A stretch of 64,000 bases of DNA from Actinoplanes couchii (GCF_016862075.1 NZ_BOMG01000103.1:1-64000); one strand, 5' to 3'. Positions 9,078-17,773 are shown, numbered from the stretch's first letter. Numbers and translations: made by a program. Notes: generated by a model not told the origin, from the sequence alone.

Positions 9078-9764
9078 TCACTGGGCCAGGACGCCACCGT
9101 CGACGAAGAGGTCGTGGGCATTCATCGCGCCGTTGTCCAGCAGGAAGTCGACGGCGTCCGCGACCTCGTCCATGGTGATGAGCCGGCCGATCGGGGTGCG
9201 GGCCGTCATGTGGCCGAGGTCGGCGCCCGCCCAGCGAGGGCTGTCCCCCACCAGGGCCGGGTGCAGGGCGTTGATCCGGTGCGGGGCGAGCTCCAGGGCC
9301 AGGGTCTTGATCAGGCCGGTGATCGCGCTGTTGAACGTGGTGATGACGGTGGAACCCGGGTAGGGGCGCTCCTTGGCCAGCCCGCCGAAGACCACCACCG
9401 AGGCGGACGGGCCGAACCGGTCCCGCAGCACCCGGATCGCCTCGGTGTAGCCGACAAGTTTGGTGGTCACCGCGATCACGGCCTCGTCGATGTCGAAATC
9501 TGTCAGCGTGCTGGGCTTCTGGAAGGCAGCGGTGATCACCAGGCGGTCGACCCGCTCGACGGTCCGCAGCGACTCGGCGATGGTGTGCGGCCGGGCGAGG
9601 TCGACGGCGATGCCGGTGACGGTCGGGCCCATCTCCCGGGCGACCTCGCCGGCTTTGGCAGCGTCGCGGCCGGCGATGACCACCGTGTCGCCGCGGCCGG
9701 CGTGCCGACCGGCGACGAAGCGGCCCAGGCCGGCGGTCCCGCCGATGACGACTGACGTGCTCAT
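9078..9764 (-). CDS. Short-chain dehydrogenase/reductase
   Basis: A 228-aa SDR starting at ATG 9764 behind a strong GGAGGA site; upstream in-frame extension crosses the TetR operators and is rejected. The Rossmann nucleotide-binding motif is GGTAGLGR (residues 8-15). VVIAGRDAAKA follows strand 2 and suggests NADP preference (Arg after Gly). The catalytic region is atypical: the usual YxxxK is not evident where VITTFNSAITGLIKTLALE occurs, although the Ser/Lys-containing helix is present. The C-terminal FVDGGVLAQ closing strand is typical. Divergent from a TetR gene with two palindromes between them, so probably regulated by it. Confidence 0.85.
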   Translation of the reverse strand: MSTSVVIGGTAGLGRFVAGRHAGRGDTVVIAGRDAAKAGEVAREMGPTVTGIAVDLARPHTIAESLRTVERVDRLVITAAFQKPSTLTDFDIDEAVIAVTTKLVGYTEAIRVLRDRFGPSASVVVFGGLAKERPYPGSTVITTFNSAITGLIKTLALELAPHRINALHPALVGDSPRWAGADLGHMTARTPIGRLITMDEVADAVDFLLDNGAMNAHDLFVDGGVLAQ

Positions 9765-9782
9765 GATGTCTCCTCCACTTAT

Positions 9783-9796
9783 TGACCACGTGGTCA
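9783..9796. promoter_or_regulatory. TetR operator, proximal to the SDR gene
   Basis: A perfect 14-bp palindrome (tgaccac|gtggtca) lies about 19 bp upstream of the SDR start. The same core recurs 35 bp away next to the tetR start. TetR regulators commonly bind such sites in the divergent spacer and repress both genes. Confidence 0.7.
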
Positions 9797-9817
9797 TCAC
9801 GACTGTAACCGCCTTAA

Positions 9818-9831
9818 TGACCACGTGGTAA
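9818..9831. promoter_or_regulatory. TetR operator, proximal to the tetR gene
   Basis: Second copy of the palindrome (tgaccacgtggtaa), centred 35 bp from the first and 10 bp before the GTG start at 9841. It shares the 11-base core gaccacgtggt with the first site. Placement over the start region suggests autorepression. Confidence 0.7.
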
Positions 9832-9840
9832 TTTAGGGGG

Positions 9841-10416
9841 GTGAGCCGCCGACCACACCGCCGCGACCCTGAGGGACACCGCCTCGCCATCCTCGACGCA
9901 GCCCGGGAGAGCTTCGGCGAGAAAGGCTTCGCCGGTGCCACGGTGCGCGACATCGCCGGCCGGGCCGGGGTGACACACGGGCTGGTGCTCCGGCAGTTCG
10001 GCACCAAGGAGCAGCTGTTCCTGGCCGCGGTGCCGGGCCATCGGGAGCTGGACCGGACGATCCCCGGCGACCGCGAGACGCTGCCGGAGCGGGTGGCGGC
10101 CGCGTTCGTCGAGCGGATGGAACGCAACGCCGCCGGCGATCCGCTGGTCGTGCTGCTGCGCAGCATCGCCGCGGACCAGAGCGTGACGGCCGGCCTGCTG
10201 GAGGCGATGGCCACCAACAGCCTGGAGGCGTACAGCCAGGTCCTGGGCGACACGGTCCCCGACGTCCCGGCCCGCGTGGCGATGCTCGGCGCCCAACTGA
10301 TCGGCATCACCGTGGTCCGCTACATCGCCCCCACCGGCCCACTGGCCCGCATGCCGGCCGACGAGCTGACCCACCACCTGACCCGCGTCCTACGCCAGAT
10401 CCTGCTGGCCGACTGA
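9841..10416 (+). CDS. TetR/AcrR-family transcriptional regulator
   Basis: A 191-aa regulator with GTG start preceded by a G-rich ribosome-binding stretch. The N-terminal helix-turn-helix is classical (RLAILDAARESFGEKGFAGA, TVRDIAGRAGVTHGLVLRQFG). The C-terminal part (about 75-190) is the variable ligand/dimer domain (TetR_C type, MLGAQLIGITVVRYI). It is divergent from the SDR gene and overlaps the convergent F420-type oxidoreductase gene by 27 bp at the 3' ends. The two gaccacgtggt palindromes in front of it are its likely operators. Ligand unknown. Confidence 0.9.
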   Translation: MSRRPHRRDPEGHRLAILDAARESFGEKGFAGATVRDIAGRAGVTHGLVLRQFGTKEQLFLAAVPGHRELDRTIPGDRETLPERVAAAFVERMERNAAGDPLVVLLRSIAADQSVTAGLLEAMATNSLEAYSQVLGDTVPDVPARVAMLGAQLIGITVVRYIAPTGPLARMPADELTHHLTRVLRQILLAD

Positions 10417-11388
10417 CGGCGCCCCGCCCACACGCCGCCACGCCGGAATCAGACTCGCGAGTCGTTCCGACTGCTCGTACTGGGATCGCAGGTCGAGCGC
10501 CCCGAGACGGACGACGAGGTGACGGGCCCCGGCGTCGATGTACCGGCCGACGGCCGCCCGGACATGATCGAGCGATCCGGCGACAACCGCCTGGACCTTC
10601 CGGAACTCGGCGAGCGGCATGCCGTACGTGGCACAGACGTATCGCTCCATGCCCTCGAAGGCGCTGTCCTCGTCGTCGTCGATCAGCACGGTCAGGAAGA
10701 GCGCGGGTGTGATCGCGTCAGCCGCGCGACCGGCATCGGCCGCGGCCTTTCCGATCGCGAGCAGACCCGCGGCGTAATCGGCCGGGTCGGGCGGGTAGGG
10801 CAGCCATCCGTCGTACCGTCGCCCGGTACGGGCCAGTGCGGCAGGCGTGGCGCCCCCGAGCCAGATCGGCGGGCCCCCGGCACGGAACGGGCGGGTCGCG
10901 GGCGGCATGTCGTCGTACCGGAAGAACTCGCCGTGGAAGTTGGCAGCGCCGGCCCACAGCTCGCGCCACAGTGCGACGGTCTCGTCCAACCGGGCGAAGC
11001 GCCGCGGCCACGGGACCTCGGACAGGGTGTAGAACGGCCGCCCGAACCGGCCGGGAAAGCCGGCGCCGACCGCCACCGCCAACCGCCCGCCGCTGAGCAG
11101 GTCGATCGACGCCAGCGACTGCGCCGTCTGCACCGGGCGGCGCAGGAACGGGAGCAGCGCACCGGTGCCCAGGGTCGCGGTGGAGGTGCTCGCGGCCAGG
11201 GCGGCCAGCATCGTCAGCGCCTCGATCCGAGGGCTGATCAGGGAGTCGTTGACGAACAACGAGGAGAAGCCGAGCCGTTCCGCCGTCTGACCGAAGGTGA
11301 TCAGGTCACGCGGGTCGTCGCCGGGGCCCCACTGGGCCTTGCCGGTGGGAAGAAGTACACCGATGTCCACGGCGACGATGCTCGCCAC
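10390..11388 (-). CDS. LLM-class F420-dependent (luciferase-like) oxidoreductase
   Basis: A 332-aa TIM-barrel protein of the bacterial luciferase-like family. Two GTG codons (11388 and 11370) are possible starts; the second gives VDIGVLLPTG, the usual first strand. Family marks are SLFVNDSL, ATLGTGALLP, the strand AVGAGFPGRFGRPFY and the GGPPIWLGGATPAAL block that packs on the flavin. Such enzymes use F420 or FMN to oxidise or reduce small metabolites. It is divergent from an XRE/MmyB-type regulator (69-bp spacer). Its 3' end overlaps the TetR gene. Confidence 0.85.
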   Translation of the reverse strand: MASIVAVDIGVLLPTGKAQWGPGDDPRDLITFGQTAERLGFSSLFVNDSLISPRIEALTMLAALAASTSTATLGTGALLPFLRRPVQTAQSLASIDLLSGGRLAVAVGAGFPGRFGRPFYTLSEVPWPRRFARLDETVALWRELWAGAANFHGEFFRYDDMPPATRPFRAGGPPIWLGGATPAALARTGRRYDGWLPYPPDPADYAAGLLAIGKAAADAGRAADAITPALFLTVLIDDDEDSAFEGMERYVCATYGMPLAEFRKVQAVVAGSLDHVRAAVGRYIDAGARHLVVRLGALDLRSQYEQSERLASLIPAWRRVGGAPSVGQQDLA

Positions 11389-11457
11389 CGGGCGACACCG
11401 GCCGCAATTCCCTGCCGGGAATGGCCCGGAGACACGGGTGCCGCTACAAACAAGCCC

Positions 11458-12198
11458 ATGGATTTCTCCCGGGTGCTGCGCGAACGGCGCATCGAGCGGC
11501 GCATCAGCCAACTGGAGATGGCCTCGCGGGCCGGCACCACGCAGCGGCATCTGAGCTTCATCGAGTCGGGCCGGTCCGTTCCGGGCCGTGGCATGGTCCT
11601 GCGCCTGGCCGAGACGCTGAACCTGTCGCTGCGTGAGCGCAACGAGTGGCTACTGGCCGCCGGGTACGCGCCGGCGTATCCGCAGACACCGCTGGACGAT
11701 GCGGCCCTGGCGCCGGTACGCGCCGCGCTCGGCCATGTTCTCGACGGGCACCGGCCGTACCCGGCCCTGATCGTCGACCGGACCGGTGCCATGATCGGGG
11801 CGAACGACGCTTTCGACGTGATCACGCAAGGCGCCTCGGCCGATCTGATCGGTCCCGGCCGGAACATGTACCGCCTGGCACTGCACCCGGACGGGATCGC
11901 GCCGCGCATTCGCAATCTCGCCGAATGGGGCCGGCACATCCTGGGCCGCCTCGACCGTGCGGAGGAGCTTCGCGACGAGTTGCGGGGATACGTCCCCGAG
12001 CTGGAACCGTCGTCCGGGCGGTTGGGGTTCGCGGTACCGCTGCACCTGGACTCGACGTTCGGGCGGCTACGGCTGATGACGACCGTGATGACGTTCGCTA
12101 CCGCTACGGACATCACGCTCACCGAGCTGAAGCTCGAGGCTTTTCTGCCGGCCGACTCCTTCACTGCGGAGGCGCTGCACGTCGCTGCGGCAGGCTGA
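11458..12198 (+). CDS. XRE-family regulator with MmyB-like ligand-binding domain (second copy)
   Basis: A 246-aa protein from ATG 11458. Residues 1-65 are an XRE HTH (RRISQLEMASRAGTTQRHLS, FIESGRSVPGRGMV). Residues about 85-245 form the MmyB-like PAS-type domain (YPALIVDRTGAMIGANDAFD, RLALHPDGIAPRIRN). No Shine-Dalgarno is seen before the start. It is divergent from the F420-type oxidoreductase and probably regulates it. It is a different subfamily from the regulator at 8223: the pre-HTH RREELAMLAG element is missing. Confidence 0.9.
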   Translation: MDFSRVLRERRIERRISQLEMASRAGTTQRHLSFIESGRSVPGRGMVLRLAETLNLSLRERNEWLLAAGYAPAYPQTPLDDAALAPVRAALGHVLDGHRPYPALIVDRTGAMIGANDAFDVITQGASADLIGPGRNMYRLALHPDGIAPRIRNLAEWGRHILGRLDRAEELRDELRGYVPELEPSSGRLGFAVPLHLDSTFGRLRLMTTVMTFATATDITLTELKLEAFLPADSFTAEALHVAAAG

Positions 12199-12239
12199 GC
12201 CCTTCTTTTGATCCGTACGGCTAAAAGTTTGATCCTGGG

Positions 12240-12265
12240 CATCGAAAGATATGGACGCTTCGATG
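12240..12265. promoter_or_regulatory. Inverted repeat upstream of the 986-aa secreted protein
   Basis: Arms catcgaa (12240-12246) and ttcgatg (12259-12265) flank a 12-bp spacer containing atatgg, about 55-80 bp upstream of the ATG at 12319. The 120-bp spacer between the regulator and this gene holds nothing else recognisable. Probable operator or promoter element; the regulator is unknown. Confidence 0.35.
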
Positions 12266-12318
12266 GAAGTGGTTCAGGATGTTCACAGTCGTGAATCACC
12301 TCCGTAACGGGAGCGCAG

Positions 12319-15279
12319 ATGAGACGTGTGTCCAGGTTCGCCCTGCTGATAGCCGCCACCGTCGTCGCCGGGACGCCGACGCCGGCCTCCGCCGCCGAGG
12401 ATCCGCCCGAGCAGGAACCGGGGGTGACACTCCGGACGTACGACATCGGGGTTCCGCTCAGCCGGGTCTGTGAGCTCAAACCCGGCCAGACCCCCAACGT
12501 CGACAAACTGATGTCGGCCATCGACTGGTCCACCGAGGAACAGTTCGGCCTGCAGGACAACTTCGTCACGCACGCGCTCGCCAACCTGAACGCCCCGGCG
12601 GCCGGTGCCTACCGGTTCCGGCTGACCAGTGACGACGGGTCGAAACTGTGGATCGGCGACAAGCTGGTCATCGACCACGACGGGCTGCACGGCGCCGAGC
12701 CCAAGGAGGGCACGATCGACCTGACGGCGGGCCTGCACCCGCTGCGTGTCGAGCACTTCGAAGCCGGTGGCGGCCAGGAGCTGCGGCTGGCCTGGCGGGC
12801 CCCGGGCGCCGACGACTTCACGATCGTTCCGGCCGGTGCGCTGACCACCGACAAGGGTGTGGTCCGGGTGACCGCGCCGGGGCGCAAGGAGTGCGTCTCC
12901 GGCACCGACACCCCGGGTGACGGGCTGCCGCTGACCGCGGTGAACCCCGGGTACACCCTCACCGACCTGCGCCCGCCGGGCTTCGAGCCGCAGGTCACCG
13001 GCATCGCGTGGCGGCCGGACAAGAAGATGGTGATCACCACGTGGGGCGGCTCGGACGAGGTGGACGGCAAGGTCTTCCTGGTCGAGAACGTGACCGGGCA
13101 GACCGGTCCGGCCCGGGTGACGTACAAGGAGATCGCCTCGGGTTTGAAGGAACCGATGGGCGTGGCCGTGGTCGACGGCATGGTCTACGTGTCGCAGAAA
13201 CACGAGCTGACCGAGCTGAAGGACACCAACGGCGATCAGGTGCTGGACACCCGGCGCACGGTGGCGGTCTGGCCGTTCGGTGGAAACTTTCACGAGTTCG
13301 CGTTCGGGTTGCTCTACAAGGGCGGCAACTTCTACCTGAACCTGTCGGTGTCGATCAATCTGGGCGGGGCGACCACCGACCCGCAGCCGGCTCCCGGGCG
13401 TGGCACGCACATCGTGGTCAACCGCAAGAGCGGCGAGGTCACCACGGTCGCGGGCGGTCTGCGCACCCCGAACGGCATCGGCTGGGGCCCCGGCGACTCG
13501 ATCTACGTGACCGACAACCAGGGTGGCTGGCTGCCCTCGTCGAAGCTGATCAAGATCAAGGACAAGGGCTTCTACAACCACTACACCAACCCCGATGGTC
13601 CGTACGACGCCCAACCGGTGACCCGGCCGGTGCTGTGGCTGCCCCAGAACCAGATCGGCAACTCCCCCAGCACCCCCGTCTTCCTGGAGTCCGGCCCGTA
13701 CAAAGGCCAGGTGTTGATCGGTGACGTGACCTATGGCGGGCTGCAGCGCGCCGCGCTGGAGACCGTGAACGGCGCCGAACAGGGCGCGGTCTTCCGGCAC
13801 ACGCAGGGTCTGGAGGCGGGCATCAACCGGGTGTCGCTCGGGCCGGACGGTGCGATCTACGTCGGTGGGCTGGGCGCCGACGGCAACTGGGGCCAGGAGG
13901 GCAAACTGCGGCACGGCCTGCAGAAACTCACGCCGAACGGCACCAGCGTCTTCGACATGAAGACGATGAAGGCCACCGCGGACGGATTCAAGATCGAGTA
14001 CACCGAGCCGCTGGGCGACGCCACCGTGGCGAAACTGGCGACCTCGTACCAGATCGAGCAGTGGCGGTACGCCGCGACCGAGCAGTACGGCGGGCCGCAG
14101 GTGGACCTGGAGAAACTGTCGGTGACCGCGGCTAAAGTTTCGGCCGACCGCAAGACCGTCACGCTGACCGTTCCCGGGCTGCGCCGCGACCGGGTCGTGC
14201 ACCTGCGCTCGCCGCGACCGTTCGCGGCCGCCGACGGTGAGACGCTGTGGAGCACCGAGGCCTGGTACACCATGAACGAGCTGCCCGGAAAGCCGATGCA
14301 GCAGGTGTTCTACGAGGCCGAGGAGGGTTACCGGGAGGGCGGCGCCACGCTGGCGAAGGATCACCGCGGTTACTCCGGGGTCGGTTTCACCGCCGGATTC
14401 GGCAAGCTCAACGCCTCCACCACCATGCATGTGACGGTGGACAAGGCCGGGGAGTACGCGGTCGGGCTGCGCTACTCCAACGGCCCCGACCCGTTCAGCG
14501 GCACGAAAACGGTCAGCCTGCACGTCAACAACCGCAAGGTGAAGCAGGTGTCCCTGCCGACCACGGTCACCTGGGAGGAGTGGGCGACCGCCACCGAGAA
14601 GGTGAGCCTGCGCAAGGGTATGAACACCGTCACGTACCGGGTGGACGCCCTGGACACCGGGCACGTCAACCTGGACCTGGTCAGCGTCCGGGAGCCCGGC
14701 AAGCGGGTCACCCTGTTCGACGGCCGGAACCTGGACAACTGGCAGCACACCGACGGCCGGCGCCCCGAGTGGCCCCTGGTCGGCGGAAATGCCGCCGAGG
14801 TCTGTTGCGGAGACCTGCGGACCAAGGAGGCGTACGGGGACTACAAGCTGCACGTGGAGTTCAAGGTGCCGCTGCTGCCGGACGACGTGACCGGCCAGAA
14901 CCGCGGTAACAGTGGCGTCTACCAGCAGGAACGCTACGAACTGCAGATCCTGGACTCGTACGGCGACACCACCCCGGCCGACAACGAGGCAGGCGCGATC
15001 TACACGGTGAAGGCGCCGGACGTGAACGCGGCCACCGCCCCGGAGACCTGGCAGACGTACGACATCACCTACCGGGCCGCCCGCTACGACGCGGCCGGAG
15101 CGAAGACGTCGAACGCCCGCATCACGGTGATCTGGAACGGTCGCAAGATCCACGACAACATCGAGATCCCGAGGGGCACCGGAGGCAACATCCCGGAGGG
15201 TCCGTCGACGGGAGCGATCCGCCTGCAGGACCACGGCAACAAGGTCCAGTACCGCAACATCTGGATCGAACCGGCCTGA
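12319..15279 (+). CDS. Secreted PA14 - beta-propeller - CBM - DUF1080 protein
   Basis: A 986-aa exported protein with a Sec signal peptide (residues 1-25, cleavage after PASA). Domains in order: a PA14-like sugar-binding fold (about 40-180; YRFRLTSDDGSKLWIGDKLV); a sorbosone-dehydrogenase-like six-bladed propeller (about 210-515; GVAVVDGMVYVSQKHEL, NGIGWGPGDSIYVTDN); an Ig-like stretch (520-645); a CBM6/35-type domain (about 660-790; FYEAEEGYREGGATL); and a C-terminal DUF1080/3-keto-disaccharide-hydrolase fold (795-986; LFDGRNLDNWQH, GNSGVYQQERYELQILDSYG). The propeller lacks the CCHxGG motif seen in the other two dehydrogenases of this window, so it may bind rather than oxidise. Probably acts on extracellular polysaccharide or oxidised sugar. 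Confidence 0.8.
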   Translation: MRRVSRFALLIAATVVAGTPTPASAAEDPPEQEPGVTLRTYDIGVPLSRVCELKPGQTPNVDKLMSAIDWSTEEQFGLQDNFVTHALANLNAPAAGAYRFRLTSDDGSKLWIGDKLVIDHDGLHGAEPKEGTIDLTAGLHPLRVEHFEAGGGQELRLAWRAPGADDFTIVPAGALTTDKGVVRVTAPGRKECVSGTDTPGDGLPLTAVNPGYTLTDLRPPGFEPQVTGIAWRPDKKMVITTWGGSDEVDGKVFLVENVTGQTGPARVTYKEIASGLKEPMGVAVVDGMVYVSQKHELTELKDTNGDQVLDTRRTVAVWPFGGNFHEFAFGLLYKGGNFYLNLSVSINLGGATTDPQPAPGRGTHIVVNRKSGEVTTVAGGLRTPNGIGWGPGDSIYVTDNQGGWLPSSKLIKIKDKGFYNHYTNPDGPYDAQPVTRPVLWLPQNQIGNSPSTPVFLESGPYKGQVLIGDVTYGGLQRAALETVNGAEQGAVFRHTQGLEAGINRVSLGPDGAIYVGGLGADGNWGQEGKLRHGLQKLTPNGTSVFDMKTMKATADGFKIEYTEPLGDATVAKLATSYQIEQWRYAATEQYGGPQVDLEKLSVTAAKVSADRKTVTLTVPGLRRDRVVHLRSPRPFAAADGETLWSTEAWYTMNELPGKPMQQVFYEAEEGYREGGATLAKDHRGYSGVGFTAGFGKLNASTTMHVTVDKAGEYAVGLRYSNGPDPFSGTKTVSLHVNNRKVKQVSLPTTVTWEEWATATEKVSLRKGMNTVTYRVDALDTGHVNLDLVSVREPGKRVTLFDGRNLDNWQHTDGRRPEWPLVGGNAAEVCCGDLRTKEAYGDYKLHVEFKVPLLPDDVTGQNRGNSGVYQQERYELQILDSYGDTTPADNEAGAIYTVKAPDVNAATAPETWQTYDITYRAARYDAAGAKTSNARITVIWNGRKIHDNIEIPRGTGGNIPEGPSTGAIRLQDHGNKVQYRNIWIEPA

Positions 15280-15290
15280 CGTCGCTCACC

Positions 15291-15321
15291 GGCGCCCCGG
15301 CGGAACTTCCGCCGGGGCGCC
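15291..15321 (+). terminator. Strong stem-loop terminator after the 986-aa gene
   Basis: A perfect 14-bp stem (ggcgccccggcgga / tccgccggggcgcc) with a 3-nt loop begins 12 bp after the stop codon. There is no long T-run, which is usual for actinobacterial terminators. Confidence 0.75.
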
Positions 15322-15347
15322 TGGCCGCGTAGTCCTACAGTCACGGC

Positions 15348-15626
15348 ATGCAGTGGTATCTATTGATCATCGGCATCGTGCTCGCGGTGGTCGCCACGGC
15401 TGTCGTCCTCCAGCGACGGCGCCGCCGGCCGTTGACCACACAGGAGAAGGCTCAGGCCGCCATGGCCGCGATCCGCCGTAAGTCCCCGCGCCCCAACCGC
15501 GACGCCCTCGACCGGGGCCACGGTGTGCCGGACCGTCATTCCGGCGGCATCATCGAGAACGCCATCTACGGCGACACCTCCACGTTCGACTCGGGCAGCG
15601 GCGGAGGTGGAGGCAGCTCGCACTGA
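15348..15626 (+). CDS. Small single-pass membrane protein
   Basis: A 92-aa protein with one N-terminal transmembrane segment (residues 3-21, WYLLIIGIVLAVVATAVVL) followed by an Arg-rich stop-transfer (QRRRRR), a charged linker and a Gly/Ser tail (SGSGGGGGSSH). No enzymatic motif. The positive-inside rule places the C-terminal part in the cytoplasm. Function not recognised. Confidence 0.6.
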   Translation: MQWYLLIIGIVLAVVATAVVLQRRRRRPLTTQEKAQAAMAAIRRKSPRPNRDALDRGHGVPDRHSGGIIENAIYGDTSTFDSGSGGGGGSSH

Positions 15627-15633
15627 ACCCAGG

Positions 15634-15654
15634 GCCGGGTCGGCGACGCCCGGC
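15634..15654. terminator. Bidirectional stem-loop between convergent genes
   Basis: Arms gccggg (15634-15639) and cccggc (15649-15654) form a short GC stem in the 40-bp gap between the plus-strand mini-protein and the minus-strand gene ending at 15667. Confidence 0.45.
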
Positions 15655-15666
15655 CGGGGCTGGATG

Positions 15667-16611
15667 TCAGTCGGTGTCGTTGGACAGCATGTCGTAAGCC
15701 TCGGCGGGTAGTTCGCCGGCGTCGGCGGGAAGACTGGGGGCCTTCGTCTCGCCGTAGCCGGAAACCTTGATGACCAGCGGCGGAGTCGGCTCGAACGGCT
15801 CGGCCGGCTGCGAGGTGATCTCCGACGGCATCGTGACGGTGAACTCGGTGAGCCGCCCCTGATCGTCCAGGGTCGCGCGGAACGGCATCGCCTTCGCGGC
15901 CGGGCCGTACAGGTACGCCGGGTCGTTGAACGCGCGCTGCAGGAACGGGTCCTGGCCGGTGGCATCCAGCGTTCCGGTGATCACGTTACCGGAGCGCTCG
16001 GCGGTGGTCACCGCGGCGACCAGGACGCCGGCCCCGGTGGCGTCGGGCTGCTTCGCCGTCGGCAGCTGCGCCATCACGTCCAGGCCGCTCTGCTCGTCCA
16101 CCTCGGCGGCGGCCGTCAGCTTCGTCTCGTCGGCACGCACCCAGTTCCTGCCGTCGAGCAGGTCGTAGATGGCACCGGCCTTCTTCTGCTGTGCCGGCGT
16201 GGCGTGCTTCTTCCAGTACTCCAGATACTGCTCGCGCGTTTCCGGCTGCACGTGGAGCAGGTACTGCAGGCGCGTCTCGGCGCCGATGCGGGCCACGGCG
16301 TAGGTCTCGGTGTGCCGGATCGACGCGCCGCCGGGCAGCGCGGCCGTGCCCTGCTGGACGTCGGCGATGAAGCCGGCGCCGCTGCGGGTGAAGGTGTAGT
16401 TGCCGGCCCGCAGCGCGGCCACCGAGTCCCGCAGCGCCTGCCCGGCGTCGGTGGCTCCCGCCGCGGCGGGCTGGGCGTCGAGCGTCCGGCCCGGGTTGAG
16501 CGCCACGATGCCCACCGTCACCGCGACGACGGCCGCCGCGGTCGCGGAGGCGGCCCAGACACGGCGCCGGTTGGTACGAGGGGACTTCTCGTTCACAGGG
16601 GTCGTCTGCAT
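15667..16611 (-). CDS. Membrane-anchored extracytoplasmic protein (LppX/LprG-like or unknown)
   Basis: A 314-aa protein read from ATG 16611. A short basic cytoplasmic start (KSPRTNRRR) precedes one transmembrane segment (about 19-40, VWAASATAAAVVAVTVGIVAL), and the rest is extracytoplasmic. The soluble part contains GNYTFTRSGAGFIADVQ and repeated short strands as in the LolA/LppX/DUF-type lipid-binding folds, which often look for membrane-derived ligands, but no lipobox is present. It stands alone on the minus strand. Function inferred weakly; a lipoprotein-like carrier or sensor is possible. Confidence 0.55.
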   Translation of the reverse strand: MQTTPVNEKSPRTNRRRVWAASATAAAVVAVTVGIVALNPGRTLDAQPAAAGATDAGQALRDSVAALRAGNYTFTRSGAGFIADVQQGTAALPGGASIRHTETYAVARIGAETRLQYLLHVQPETREQYLEYWKKHATPAQQKKAGAIYDLLDGRNWVRADETKLTAAAEVDEQSGLDVMAQLPTAKQPDATGAGVLVAAVTTAERSGNVITGTLDATGQDPFLQRAFNDPAYLYGPAAKAMPFRATLDDQGRLTEFTVTMPSEITSQPAEPFEPTPPLVIKVSGYGETKAPSLPADAGELPAEAYDMLSNDTD

Positions 16612-16691
16612 GCGGCAAACCATAACCCACCCTAGCGAGTTTCTCTACATAGGGTCCGAGCTGGCTTTATGCAAAGTCAACAATCGCCTGG

Positions 16692-17366
16692 TCAGGGCTC
16701 CTGCCGAATAGTGGCCAGCAGACCGACGTCGGCGGAATCCGGCGGCGACTCCAGAAGCTCGCGCAGCGGCCGCTCCGCCCGCTCGTCACCACGGACGGCC
16801 AGGCCGTACACGGCCTCGACGCGGGTGTTGACGTCCTCGTCGTCGAGCCGGGCGGCGAGCGCGTCGCGCAACTGCGGGAAATCCTCGTCGGTGTTGCGCG
16901 CGAGACCGAACGTAGCCCAGTCCCGCACCCGGGCGTCCGGATCCCCGGAGAGCGCGACGAGAGCATCGAAGGCCGCCGGGAGAGGCTGCCGGAGCAGGCC
17001 GAACACGACGCTGTACCGCACCCCGGCATCCGGATGGGTGTGCCATCCGATCAGAGGCGCAAGGCTGCGCCCGTCACCGATGTGCCCGAACCCGGAAGCG
17101 ATCGAGGAGATCACACCGGGATCACTCTCGTCCCGCGCCATCACGAGCAACAGATCCAGCGAGTCCGCACCGAGCGGCCCGCCGACCCCGAGTTGACCGA
17201 CCACGTCAGCGGCCAGAGCACGGCGAGCAGCGACGGGATCCACGGACAACCGCCCGGCACGGTCGAGATCCTCCGGCTCGCCGTGAACGTGCAACTCGGC
17301 GATCAACTCCCAGCGCCGATCCTCGTCACCGGCGGCATCGTCCCGTAACACTTCGTCGAAGGTCAC
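16692..17366 (-). CDS. HEAT-repeat protein
   Basis: A 224-aa all-helical protein starting at GTG 17366; the longer upstream in-frame reading is Arg/Pro-rich and not coding-like. Helical HEAT hairpins recur about every 33 residues (ALAADVVGQLGV, SIASGFGHIGDGRSLAPLIG, VRYSVVFGLLRQPLPAAFDA, VRDWATFGLARN, VNTRVEAVYGLAVRGDERA). This is the common actinobacterial HEAT-repeat domain protein, thought to act in protein-protein contacts. No catalytic motif. Its start is 51 bp from the divergent small gene at 17417. Confidence 0.75.
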   Translation of the reverse strand: MTFDEVLRDDAAGDEDRRWELIAELHVHGEPEDLDRAGRLSVDPVAARRALAADVVGQLGVGGPLGADSLDLLLVMARDESDPGVISSIASGFGHIGDGRSLAPLIGWHTHPDAGVRYSVVFGLLRQPLPAAFDALVALSGDPDARVRDWATFGLARNTDEDFPQLRDALAARLDDEDVNTRVEAVYGLAVRGDERAERPLRELLESPPDSADVGLLATIRQEP

Positions 17367-17416
17367 CTGGCCATCCTGCCCGACACACCGACCAATTCGC
17401 GTGACATCGTCACACC

Positions 17417-17728
17417 ATGGGGATCGATTACGGATATGACCTCTATCTGCCCACGCACGCGGTCGGCCGGGCTCTGCGGGCCGTCGCGGCGATCGCCCGG
17501 GACGACATCGGGTCGGTTGACCTGGTCGTGCCCGGTGGAGAGCGGATGACCCTGCCGTTCCGCGGGAAACCGGTGAGCGATGTCGATCATTGGACGCTCG
17601 ACACCTGTCTGTACTTCCCGGTCGAGGACGAGGCGATCCGGGCCTGGGCCGACGTCGAGCGGTCCGAGGGCCGGCATCGGGAGCCGGAGGCGATCTCGGG
17701 AAACCCGCCGCCGGCTGGCCGGACCTAG
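17417..17728 (+). CDS. Small conserved-looking hypothetical protein
   Basis: A 103-aa soluble protein beginning MGIDYGYDLYLP with a predicted alpha/beta pattern: VGRALRAVAAIARDD helix, VDLVVPGGERMTLPF strands, TCLYFPVEDEAIRAW. The MG-DYGYD.. start with a later paired-strand region is familiar from small orphan or immunity-like proteins of Micromonosporaceae, but I cannot name a family. It is divergent from the HEAT gene and followed by a strong stem-loop. Confidence 0.6.
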   Translation: MGIDYGYDLYLPTHAVGRALRAVAAIARDDIGSVDLVVPGGERMTLPFRGKPVSDVDHWTLDTCLYFPVEDEAIRAWADVERSEGRHREPEAISGNPPPAGRT

Positions 17729-17737
17729 GGTGACGGG

Positions 17738-17766
17738 GCCGCGCCCGGAGTGGGTCCGGGCGCGGC
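17738..17766. terminator. Stem-loop between convergent genes at 17.7 kb
   Basis: A perfect 12-bp stem (gccgcgcccgga / tccgggcgcggc) with a 5-nt loop fills the 45-bp gap between the plus-strand stop at 17728 and the minus-strand stop at 17774. Probably terminates both. Confidence 0.7.
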
Positions 17767-17773
17767 TTCGGCA

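Noticed and set aside
12283..15234. 983-aa open frame on the minus strand opposite the 986-aa gene
   Set aside because: Its product is rich in Arg, Gly, Val and His without domain motifs; it mirrors a gene with clear signal peptide and domains, as expected from high third-position GC.
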